The position numbers were made by a program, and so were the translations under genes. Shown one piece after another: positions 6,803 through 13,955 of a stretch of DNA of 53,407 nt (position 1 is its first letter; the number at the start of each line of letters is the position of its first letter). Source of the stretch: Candidatus Blautia stercorigallinarum (lineage in GTDB: Bacteria; Bacillota; Clostridia; Lachnospirales; Lachnospiraceae); the NCBI GenBank assembly GCA_019112785.1, contig DXIQ01000005.1, positions 1 through 53,407 of the forward strand, written 5' to 3'. Under the pieces are notes generated by a model, which ran no database searches, was not told the origin of the DNA, and was given only the letters and a program-made list of their open reading frames with translations.

Positions 6803-9538
6803 TTAAATATCAAAGTCTTTCTCATAAATCATGATTCTTCCGCTTTCATCCAGATGACGCTTGCTTACTCTTCTTCCTGGACGGCGTCCTTTCTTCGAAG
6901 CCTTTTTAATGGCCTCATCCATCATTTCTCTTACCATACCAATAGAAACCGGGTTCTCTTCATTCTGATTGTCTCCGATCAGTGTATAAAGAGCCAGAAC
7001 TGCCATATCATCAATCTTATATCCCAGTTCCTTCGCATAAGTCTTGGCAAAGGACACGAGCTCATCATTGGTAAATACAGGAATAACTATGCGGGAATCA
7101 AATTTTTTCATGAATTCCGGATATTTTTCTTCCAGCTCCCGGATTCCCGGTTTCAGGTCTTCCAGGATAACGGTAAGGCGGTTTGTCTTAAACTCCATTG
7201 CCTTTGACATATTTTCCACAACTGCTTCTTCCAGAGCTCCCGCATGCTCCACTACCAGAAAGCCTCCTGACAGTTTATCCACAACTGCTGCCGGGTCTTT
7301 TTTGTTCAGCTCATCTGCTTCCAGATATGCCACCTTGGCCCCCTGCATCTGTCTTTCCTTACACAGAGCTTTTATCAGCCCCTCAGAAAGTTTTGTCTTT
7401 CCAGAACCTTCCCTGCCTGTAACAATGATGTTTCCTGCCTGGGAAGTCTTTGCACAGGCGGACTCCTGAGCGATATCCAGAGCCTCATCGATCTGCTGGC
7501 TCATACCTGGGACCGGAGCAAAATATGTAAACAGTCTTCTGTGCTCTTCTTCTGTAAGGTGGTGGCGCATAAGGCCTTCTACTGCAGTACTGAAAGCTGC
7601 CGGTTCCACTGTACGTACAGGCTGTGGCGTTTCCTCCAAAGCCTCTTCCCGGGCCTGCTCTTTTTCCGGAAGTACTGTTTCCTCAAGTTCCTGTTCCAGG
7701 GCTGCAGACAGATCGATTTCTCCCAGGGCCTCTTTTACCTCTTCTGAAGGAATCACTTTTGTATCCTGAGGTACTTCTTCCCAGGCTTCTCCAGGCTCAG
7801 TTTCTGTTTCCTCTGGCGCAACTGTCTCTTCTTCTGCTTCCATGGCAATGGTCTCTTCCGCTTCAGACTGAGATACTTCTTCTGCCTCTGTATCCACAGT
7901 TTCTTCTGCTTCAGGCTCGGACACTTCTTCTAACTCTGTATCAGCGGTTTCTTCCATTTCAGACTCTGCAGACATTTCTTCCTCAAATGCCGCCTCTTCC
8001 ACAGCTTCTACCACCGGCACCCCAAATTCTGTGTCAATAATCTCTTCTGTAACAATTTCTCTGGTATCTCCCAGAGCCTGCTTTGCATCCTGCTCTTTCT
8101 GAGCGTCTTTTTCAAACTCTTCGGCCTTTTCCATAAGAGCAGAAGCGATGGCATCTGCTACCATGGCAGCCTTAGCTGCAGCCGGAGCCGGCATTTCCTG
8201 TTCTTCATCTGTCTGAAGAATTTCTTCCGAGGCAGTCTCTTTCTCCCCGTCTTCCTCTACAGATTCTTCCGGCTCTTCAAACTCCTCAACAGTCTCCTCA
8301 GAAACTGCTTCTTCCTCTGCTTCTGCTTCAGAAGCTTCTACTTCTTCGCCTGCCTCTGCAGATTCCGTTTTTTCTGTCTCCTCTGCCACTGCCTGGGCAA
8401 GTTCGTTGGCTGTCTCAGCCAGCAGAGCTTCCAGATCCAGTTCTTTTTCCTTTAAGTCTGTCTTAAAGTCTTCTGGATTGATATCTTCTTCCTTAATAGG
8501 CTGAGATTTTGGTGCCTGAACCTTTACAGCAGTTTTCATGGCACCTTCCACATGGAAAGGCTTAAACTCTGAAGAACTGCCAAAAATTTCCGGTTCCAGA
8601 TCCTTTACTATATATTCTTTTTTCTCTAAAGGCTCCCTGGTAGCCGCAGTCTCCGAAGTCTCTTCTCCCTTAGCCGGCAGAACGTCCATAATCTCCTGGG
8701 CTGCTTTATCCTTCAATTCTCTGGTATCGGAAACCTGAGACTGCGAACCCATCCCACTGTCCTGGCCGGCAGCGCCGGCAGATTCTCCAGCCATAACGTT
8801 CTTGATGAGCTCTTCAATTTCTCCGTCGCTGCTTTCTGTCAAAGGTGTAGCAGCACTAACTACTTTTTCTGCCGCCTGAGATGCCGCTGCCACAGCCTTG
8901 GCTGCTGCAGCCGGTGAATATCCCTTCTGGAAACGATGGTCATACTTATCCTGCTGAATAGGTGTCAGAGGAGTATATTTCATTTTCAGCTCCATGGCCT
9001 TGGTCACATACTTGCCTTCACTGAACCACAGGATCAGGTCGTCACATTCCTCTATGCAGGCTTCCTTATTTCCTGCCTTAGCATAAAGTCTGGCAAGCTC
9101 ATAGGCCCATCTCTCTGTATACTCTCTGCTCTTATACTCCTGGAGAATCGATATCTGTTCTTCCAAAGGAGCCCTTTTTCCTCTGGCAAGTTTATATTTC
9201 AGGATATAACGACTGTTGTCGTTAGGAGAAATCTCTACAAACTGTTTGTAATAATCTGCCGCCTCATCAAAATTCCTCATTTTAACAGACAGCTCCACCA
9301 GCCGGTACAATACCGTTCTTCCAATAGGCGCTCTGTGATGAGCCATCAAAAGAAGTTTCCGGCTGTCTTCGTATCGTTTGTTCGCTTCATAAATTTCGCC
9401 CACCATACACAGTGTTCTGGCGCTCCTTACCCTGCGCCAGTCAATGGTGTCTACGATCTTAAGGGCGCCTCTGTAATCCTGCCGGTCTACCAGGTCATTT
9501 ATTTCATCCAGTTTTGCCCTGTATTCATTCTTATCCAA
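6803..9538 (-). CDS. TPR, acidic-repeat and AAA-like ATPase protein of unknown function
   Basis: A protein of about 911 residues. Residues 1-200 form TPR-like helical repeats (for example ARTLCMVGEIYEANKRYEDS). Residues about 230-640 are low-complexity and very rich in Glu, Ala and Ser, with roughly 16-residue repeats of the type EETVDTEAEEVSQSEA near 525-580. The last 260 residues hold a P-loop (GREGSGKT, near 711-718), a FLVVEHAG segment in the Walker B position, and a C-terminal basic tail. The layout resembles CbxX/SpoVK-type AAA proteins. A TTG at 9538 is preferred because AGAGGTGA precedes it by 5 bases; an in-frame GTG at 9547 is the alternative. No signal peptide is seen. Confidence 0.78.
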   Translation of the reverse strand: MDKNEYRAKLDEINDLVDRQDYRGALKIVDTIDWRRVRSARTLCMVGEIYEANKRYEDSRKLLLMAHHRAPIGRTVLYRLVELSVKMRNFDEAADYYKQFVEISPNDNSRYILKYKLARGKRAPLEEQISILQEYKSREYTERWAYELARLYAKAGNKEACIEECDDLILWFSEGKYVTKAMELKMKYTPLTPIQQDKYDHRFQKGYSPAAAAKAVAAASQAAEKVVSAATPLTESSDGEIEELIKNVMAGESAGAAGQDSGMGSQSQVSDTRELKDKAAQEIMDVLPAKGEETSETAATREPLEKKEYIVKDLEPEIFGSSSEFKPFHVEGAMKTAVKVQAPKSQPIKEEDINPEDFKTDLKEKELDLEALLAETANELAQAVAEETEKTESAEAGEEVEASEAEAEEEAVSEETVEEFEEPEESVEEDGEKETASEEILQTDEEQEMPAPAAAKAAMVADAIASALMEKAEEFEKDAQKEQDAKQALGDTREIVTEEIIDTEFGVPVVEAVEEAAFEEEMSAESEMEETADTELEEVSEPEAEETVDTEAEEVSQSEAEETIAMEAEEETVAPEETETEPGEAWEEVPQDTKVIPSEEVKEALGEIDLSAALEQELEETVLPEKEQAREEALEETPQPVRTVEPAAFSTAVEGLMRHHLTEEEHRRLFTYFAPVPGMSQQIDEALDIAQESACAKTSQAGNIIVTGREGSGKTKLSEGLIKALCKERQMQGAKVAYLEADELNKKDPAAVVDKLSGGFLVVEHAGALEEAVVENMSKAMEFKTNRLTVILEDLKPGIRELEEKYPEFMKKFDSRIVIPVFTNDELVSFAKTYAKELGYKIDDMAVLALYTLIGDNQNEENPVSIGMVREMMDEAIKKASKKGRRPGRRVSKRHLDESGRIMIYEKDFDI

Positions 9539-9613
9539 TTCGTTCACCTCTATACATTTTTATTTCCATAATGTTGCTGAACCCTAAGGGTATAAGACTC
9601 CATAATTGATTTT

Positions 9614-9642
9614 AGTTTATCATAAGGTCTATGGTATGTCAA
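9614..9642 (-). promoter_or_regulatory. Promoter of the TPR/ATPase-rsmA operon
   Basis: A perfect -35 TTGACA (9637-9642), a 17-base spacer and -10 TAAACT (9614-9619) on the minus strand. The -35 overlaps one arm of an 11-bp inverted repeat. Confidence 0.8.
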
Positions 9643-9679
9643 AGTAAATGATTGGAAGACCCAAAAGAATTTACTTTGA
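9639..9679. promoter_or_regulatory. Inverted repeat overlapping the -35 element (candidate operator)
   Basis: TCAAAGTAAAT (9639-9649) and ATTTACTTTGA (9669-9679) are perfect 11-bp reverse complements separated by 19 bases. The proximal arm overlaps the -35. The spacing would place the arms about three helical turns apart, suited to a dimeric regulator. Confidence 0.55.
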
Positions 9680-9696
9680 TAATGTATTATAACGAA

Positions 9697-9745
9697 AAAA
9701 AGTATTCCCGGAGCTGCTTTCGCAGCCCTTTTCGGAAATACTTCT
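9697..9745 (-). terminator. queT terminator
   Basis: After queT, AAGTATTTCCG pairs with CGGGAATACTT around an inner GCTGC/GCAGC hairpin, followed by a run of T residues on the minus strand. Confidence 0.85.
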
Positions 9746-9768
9746 AAAAATCTTCCTTTAAGTCCAGC

Positions 9769-10257
9769 CTATGCTCTGCTGAAAATTCTGGTCCTGTATC
9801 TGTTCAGAACAGTGATCAGACAGTTTCCAAGAACCCCACAGGAGACTACTTCTCCAATCCCTACTGTAAGCATCAGGAATGGTATGGGAAGAGCAACTCC
9901 ATAGGCATAGCGGAGTACAAATGGCACAATAAGAACATTTGCCACAATAGGAGGCAATACCGCAAAGAACCGGTTCGTGTTTCTCAGACAATAGGTTCCT
10001 GCTGCTCCCACAAGGGTCGCTATACTTCCAAAAATCACATCCGGCAGCATAGCTCCGCCGGTAATGTTACCGATGAGACAGCCTACAAACAGTCCCGGAA
10101 CTGCTGCCGGGGTAAAAATAGGCAGAACGGTAAGCATCTCGGCAATACGGATCTGTACCTCTCCAAAGCTGATAGGTGCAAAAACAAAAGTCAGCACCAC
10201 ATAAAGCGCAGCGATCATAGCCGCCTGGGTCAGAAAAGTTACTTTTTTGTCTCTCAT
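9769..10257 (-). CDS. queT: QueT-family queuosine precursor transporter
   Basis: A 162-residue integral membrane protein with about five spans. It has the QueT family features: an N-terminal AAMIAALYVVLTFVFAPISFGEVQIRI segment (residues 12-38), VPGLFVGCLIGN and a LPPIVANVLIVPFVL helix. It is the substrate-binding (S-type) component for import of a 7-deazaguanine precursor such as preQ1 or preQ0, working with shared ECF energising subunits not encoded here. The leader upstream folds into a pseudoknot consistent with a preQ1-sensing riboswitch, which supports the assignment. The ATG at 10257 follows AAGGAG. Confidence 0.88.
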   Translation of the reverse strand: MRDKKVTFLTQAAMIAALYVVLTFVFAPISFGEVQIRIAEMLTVLPIFTPAAVPGLFVGCLIGNITGGAMLPDVIFGSIATLVGAAGTYCLRNTNRFFAVLPPIVANVLIVPFVLRYAYGVALPIPFLMLTVGIGEVVSCGVLGNCLITVLNRYRTRIFSRA

Positions 10258-10284
10258 ATTTAATTATCTCCTTTAGTTTTGTTT

Positions 10285-10356
10285 TACGAGTGGAAGGTCT
10301 CGAACACTCGATTCATTTAACGCCGGGAATCGGCGGCAAGCCCTATAGACCTTGGT
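10285..10356 (-). promoter_or_regulatory. Candidate preQ1-class riboswitch (H-type pseudoknot leader of queT)
   Basis: In RNA order on the minus strand, AAGGUCU (10353-10347) pairs with AGACCUU (10300-10294). Inside that loop sits a CGCCG/CGGCG hairpin. CGAGUG (10310-10305) pairs with CACUCG (10292-10287), located just 3' of the first stem, giving an H-type pseudoknot. The ribosome-binding site lies 13 bases further on and is not itself in the pseudoknot, a layout described for preQ1-III. The riboswitch class is inferred from architecture and the queT context. Confidence 0.55.
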
Positions 10357-10381
10357 TTTTATGAGCTTTGCAACGTGCGAT

Positions 10382-10410
10382 AGTATAGCATATTCCAAGC
10401 ACAAAGGCAA
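10382..10410 (-). promoter_or_regulatory. queT promoter
   Basis: TTGCCT (10405-10410), a 17-base spacer and TATACT (10382-10387) on the minus strand, about 25 bases before the structured leader. Confidence 0.75.
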
Positions 10411-10487
10411 GATAAGCACCTCAAAAACACAAATTTTTCTTGTATCTTTCTTGTATCGCTAGTGTACTGCCAAACGCCATAAGGTCC

Positions 10488-11543
10488 TTAAAGCCCCTCT
10501 ATGATCCTTTTCATTGCCGGATAATCGGGAACCGGTACTACCCTGGTAATATCTCCTGCCAGCTCTTCCACTTCCTGGCCGCCGCCATTTTCCAGGGTCT
10601 CATAATTGTTAGTCCGAAATCCGTGTTTTTCCCAGGCCAAACGCTGCACGTCTTCATCAAGAAGAGCTGCAGCCCCATTTTTTCCCTGGTCATCCAGAGC
10701 AATGTACACATGAGTAGACCAGACTGTAGGGGTAGGATAGATCATCACGATATCCTCTTTCAGCTGTTCATAATCTTCAGGATTTTGGGCCGCAAATTCC
10801 AGGATCTGGCTTTCATAACCTGCTATCATAGGTTTTGCTCCTATTCCCATCTTCAGAAACTGGTCAAAAATATCTGAAGAAGAAGTTTCCATATACCCAA
10901 GCCTGGAATAAATCTCCTTTAGTTCTGGCAATACTGTCTCTACCGTCTGTTCGTTTACTGTCTCTCCGCCGTTCAGCACGCTGGCCAGAAGAGCGGCAAA
11001 CATATTTCCGGAATTAGATTTCACCGGATCTGTTGTGTCTACAGAAATTCTGCCGTAAAGTTCTCCCAGACCGATATCCGCCCACTGGGTATCCTCCATG
11101 ATCATCTGGACAAGTTTTTCCATATCCATATAAAAAACACCGTTTTCCTCTGTCACTGCTCCTTGTTCCTGAAAAGCATCTTTAATACTCTGATGGGTAT
11201 ACAGGACAATGGGGGTATTGAAAATAATCTGATCCTGGACAGGATCTCCAATCTGGTCTTCATACAAAGCCAGGGCAGTCTGACTGGAAGGGAATAGATA
11301 GTCCATATCACTACGATCTGCCGTGATCATATCCAGGGATCCTGCTCTTGCATAGTCAAATTCCATATGGTACTTTTTCTGCAGAATCTCCTGCACTTCT
11401 TCATCCTCAAAAAGCCCTGTCTTTTCTCCACCCAAATAGCCCCGCAGAACCATAGTCCGGTTGTTCTGGCTATAAAAATAATAGCCTCCTCCGGCAAGAA
11501 TAACCAGGACCAGAATCAGTATTCCCGCAATCTTCGATTTCAT
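10488..11543 (-). CDS. Membrane-anchored substrate-binding-like protein
   Basis: A 351-residue protein with one N-terminal membrane span (residues 6-24, no lipobox cysteine), then an extracytoplasmic domain that looks like a type 2 periplasmic-binding fold. It contains VKSNSGNMFAALLASVLN, which parallels TQSNSGASAYVGFLYALLG in the first gene of the operon; both fit the ligand loop of SBP_bac_11-like proteins. Its ATG overlaps the preceding stop codon (ATGA), so translation is coupled. No permease or ATPase lies nearby, so transport is doubtful. The function is unknown. Confidence 0.72.
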   Translation of the reverse strand: MKSKIAGILILVLVILAGGGYYFYSQNNRTMVLRGYLGGEKTGLFEDEEVQEILQKKYHMEFDYARAGSLDMITADRSDMDYLFPSSQTALALYEDQIGDPVQDQIIFNTPIVLYTHQSIKDAFQEQGAVTEENGVFYMDMEKLVQMIMEDTQWADIGLGELYGRISVDTTDPVKSNSGNMFAALLASVLNGGETVNEQTVETVLPELKEIYSRLGYMETSSSDIFDQFLKMGIGAKPMIAGYESQILEFAAQNPEDYEQLKEDIVMIYPTPTVWSTHVYIALDDQGKNGAAALLDEDVQRLAWEKHGFRTNNYETLENGGGQEVEELAGDITRVVPVPDYPAMKRIIEGL

Positions 11544-12154
11544 AAAGGTCCCTCCATCTTCATCATATTCTCGATCATCTGGATTTCTACATCCATATCC
11601 ATCAGTTCGTTCCTCATCAACCTCTGAAACTGTTGTTCAAATGCCTGATTCAGCATGAGCATGGCCTTTTTGGTATCCTCTTTCAGACTTCTTGCTTCCG
11701 GGGTTTCCAGGCCCGAGTTCTGAAGCTCCACATATTTTTTCAAAAGGGAGGAGGCTGTATCCTGATAGTAATCTATAAATCTTCCCGCCCCAGAGATTTT
11801 ATCCGGATTTTTTTCCAGATAGGCCAATATATTGGAAGAGGTCTTATAAAGTCTTTCTGAATTTTCCCGCAGTCCCTGATCCTGGATCTTTTCCACAGAC
11901 TGGCGGATACTTTCAAAGTCTTCTCTGGCTTCCTCAAGCCTTTTCTCCAGATAGGCGCCGTCCGGTCTCATGTCCAGAGGGAGCTTGCCCGGAATCTCTC
12001 TTGGCTTTGTTATAAGCAATAACCCTGCAAAAAGCCCTGCTGCCAGAAACACCGACACAAAGAAATTCCAGCCCATCCCAAGGAACACTCCCAGGAACAA
12101 CGCACCTGCTGTCAGCCCGCAGAGAATACTACGCACAGTTTCCTTTCTCATCAT
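11540..12154 (-). CDS. XpaC-like membrane protein
   Basis: A 204-residue protein with two N-terminal hydrophobic segments (about 9-27 and 30-47), then a cytoplasmic helical domain with YLEKRLEEAREDFESIRQSVEKI and SSLLKKYVELQ. This layout fits the XpaC family (named for 5-bromo-4-chloroindolyl phosphate hydrolysis), often found beside toxic-anion-resistance TelA genes, but no telA is seen here. The start overlaps the upstream stop (TGATG) and the stop overlaps the next start (ATGA). It is the middle gene of a tightly coupled three-gene operon. Confidence 0.7.
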   Translation of the reverse strand: MMRKETVRSILCGLTAGALFLGVFLGMGWNFFVSVFLAAGLFAGLLLITKPREIPGKLPLDMRPDGAYLEKRLEEAREDFESIRQSVEKIQDQGLRENSERLYKTSSNILAYLEKNPDKISGAGRFIDYYQDTASSLLKKYVELQNSGLETPEARSLKEDTKKAMLMLNQAFEQQFQRLMRNELMDMDVEIQMIENMMKMEGPL

Positions 12155-13797
12155 CAGTTATACCCCTTTACACTTCTGAAGGCCCCGATCAGATCTTCCC
12201 GTCCGTCAAAAACTCTGGCGTTAGTCAGATCGGCCAGTTCGTCTAACTGGCTCTCCTGAGCCTGGCCGAACATAATGGAAAATACAGGAACATCCATTTG
12301 TTCCTGCAGGTAAAAGTCCTGGAAATCTCCAAAATCCATATTTCCGTTAGACTTACCGTCCGTCATTAAAATCACTGCCGGCGTATACTGGGTAAGATCA
12401 TAGTTTTCTCTCATCTCCCGCAAAGCCTCTATAGCCGGAAGATAAATATCTGTTCCGCCTCCTGGCCGCTCCTCCTCCACAGCTTTATACAGGCTCTCCA
12501 GACTCTGAGGGGATGCATCTTTTGCTTCGTAAGTATGAATGACTCCATTATCAAAGGTGATCACAAGGTTCACATCTCGTTCCCCCGCCTGGAGGAAATT
12601 CTTTTCTGCATTCTCCTGGAGAAGCACTTGTGCCATGGCCTGTACCAGCTGATCATTGCCCTCACCTATCATGCTTCCTGAAAAATCCAGACAATAAACC
12701 GTAAGAGAGGGTTTTCTAAGCTTACTCTGATAAAGGTTCAATGCCTGGATCAGAACTTCTGATGAAGGCATAGTAATGGTAGAAAGAATCCGCTCTGTAT
12801 CGATCCCCCACTCTGACTTAAAGATATCTTTATTTTCTTCCTTTACCCCTGCATAGCCGGTACGTCTTCCGGTACGCTGGATTTCATTTTGTACGCTGTC
12901 AGAAAGCAGGTATTCCTGAACCTTCAGAAAAGCTTCCTCTTTCCCCTTTTCCCCGTGATCCACATAGCCTAAAGGAGAATCCGCAATGCTCAGTCCGTCA
13001 TAAGGGTATACCACATAAAGAGGCTCTTTTCCTTCCGATTCAAGTTTCTGATTGGTACTGATCACCAGGCACTCATAATTGACCATGGCATCGTAATCCC
13101 CTTCCAGAAACATATCCATAAGCCATTCAGAGCTTCCCGAACTTCTCTCGATTCCAGAAAGAAGACGGGTCATATCCTGCTGAAGCTGAGAACTTTCCAA
13201 ATCTGCCAAAGTAATGGCATCCTCTTTTCCCAGTAATGCATACAAAAAACCCACATACGCGCTGGCTCCGGAATTGGACTGGGTTGCACTGGTCATGCAA
13301 AAGGACATTTTCCCTTCCTGTATAGCAGCTAAAATGTCCTTTACAGAAACCTCCTGTCCCACAAATCCCAGTTCCTGTGCCAGGCTTTTTCTGATTCCGA
13401 AAACCACTGGTGTATTCGAGACCGATTCTGTGTGTTTTACCAGATGCTGCTGATCTCCCATAGAAATCCAAAGGCTGCTGGCCGGCCATACAGCATCGTA
13501 TTCCTCTGCTCCGGCCTCCAGATCTCTCATAATATCTACCGATCCCTGATAGCTGATCTCAATATTTATCTTTGTTTCCTCCGCACACTTTTTCAGCACA
13601 TTTTCCAATTCCCGGTTTTCTGAACCGGAAAGTATCCGGATGGTTTCTCCGGCTCCAAAAGAAGTAAAGCTCTGCTGTTTTGAAGGATCTCCCTGGGGCT
13701 GCCGGCTGCCGGATCCGGCACATCCTGACAGCAGAAGGAGAACTCCTGCCAAAAACAGAGAAAGTGCAGCTCTGCCTTTTCTTTTTCTTGCTTCCAT
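12154..13797 (-). CDS. Lipoprotein with fused substrate-binding and VWA domains
   Basis: A 547-residue predicted lipoprotein (lipobox LLSGC, Cys26). Residues about 45-340 resemble a type 2 substrate-binding domain, including TQSNSGASAYVG. Residues about 365-545 form a von Willebrand A domain with a complete MIDAS: D371-x-S-x-S (DFSGSM), T449 (GGGTDI) and D480 (MTDGKSNG). It should sit on the outer face of the membrane and bind a partner in a divalent-metal-dependent way. The ATG at 13797 is chosen over an upstream in-frame ATG because GGGAGGAA precedes it and the signal peptide begins there. It is the first gene of the operon. Confidence 0.82.
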   Translation of the reverse strand: MEARKRKGRAALSLFLAGVLLLLSGCAGSGSRQPQGDPSKQQSFTSFGAGETIRILSGSENRELENVLKKCAEETKINIEISYQGSVDIMRDLEAGAEEYDAVWPASSLWISMGDQQHLVKHTESVSNTPVVFGIRKSLAQELGFVGQEVSVKDILAAIQEGKMSFCMTSATQSNSGASAYVGFLYALLGKEDAITLADLESSQLQQDMTRLLSGIERSSGSSEWLMDMFLEGDYDAMVNYECLVISTNQKLESEGKEPLYVVYPYDGLSIADSPLGYVDHGEKGKEEAFLKVQEYLLSDSVQNEIQRTGRRTGYAGVKEENKDIFKSEWGIDTERILSTITMPSSEVLIQALNLYQSKLRKPSLTVYCLDFSGSMIGEGNDQLVQAMAQVLLQENAEKNFLQAGERDVNLVITFDNGVIHTYEAKDASPQSLESLYKAVEEERPGGGTDIYLPAIEALREMRENYDLTQYTPAVILMTDGKSNGNMDFGDFQDFYLQEQMDVPVFSIMFGQAQESQLDELADLTNARVFDGREDLIGAFRSVKGYN

Positions 13798-13826
13798 ATG
13801 TTTCCTCCCTCTACCTTTTTTCTTTA

Positions 13827-13836
13827 AGTATAGCAC
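13827..13836 (-). promoter_or_regulatory. Extended -10 promoter of the SBP-VWA operon
   Basis: TGTGC then TATACT (13827-13832) on the minus strand forms an extended -10 element; no good -35 is visible. It lies 30 bases upstream of the first gene and follows the glgP terminator. Confidence 0.55.
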
Positions 13837-13875
13837 AGGGATTTTCTTCCTTCGGTTAAAGCCTTGTGAAATGTA

Positions 13876-13924
13876 TGTAAAAAGAGACTGTATCGCCCTT
13901 TTTTACAGGACAATACAGTCTCTT
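13876..13924 (-). terminator. glgP terminator
   Basis: A near-perfect 17-bp stem (13908-13924 with 13882-13898) with a 9-base loop, followed by TTTTT on the minus strand. It lies about 30 bases after the glgP stop. Confidence 0.92.
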
Positions 13925-13955
13925 AAAACGAGAAATCTTTCCCAAAATTTTCTTT

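Noticed and set aside
10285..10356. tRNA-like fold in the queT leader
   Set aside because: A GTTCGAGAC segment resembles a T-loop, but no complete cloverleaf or acceptor stem can be drawn.
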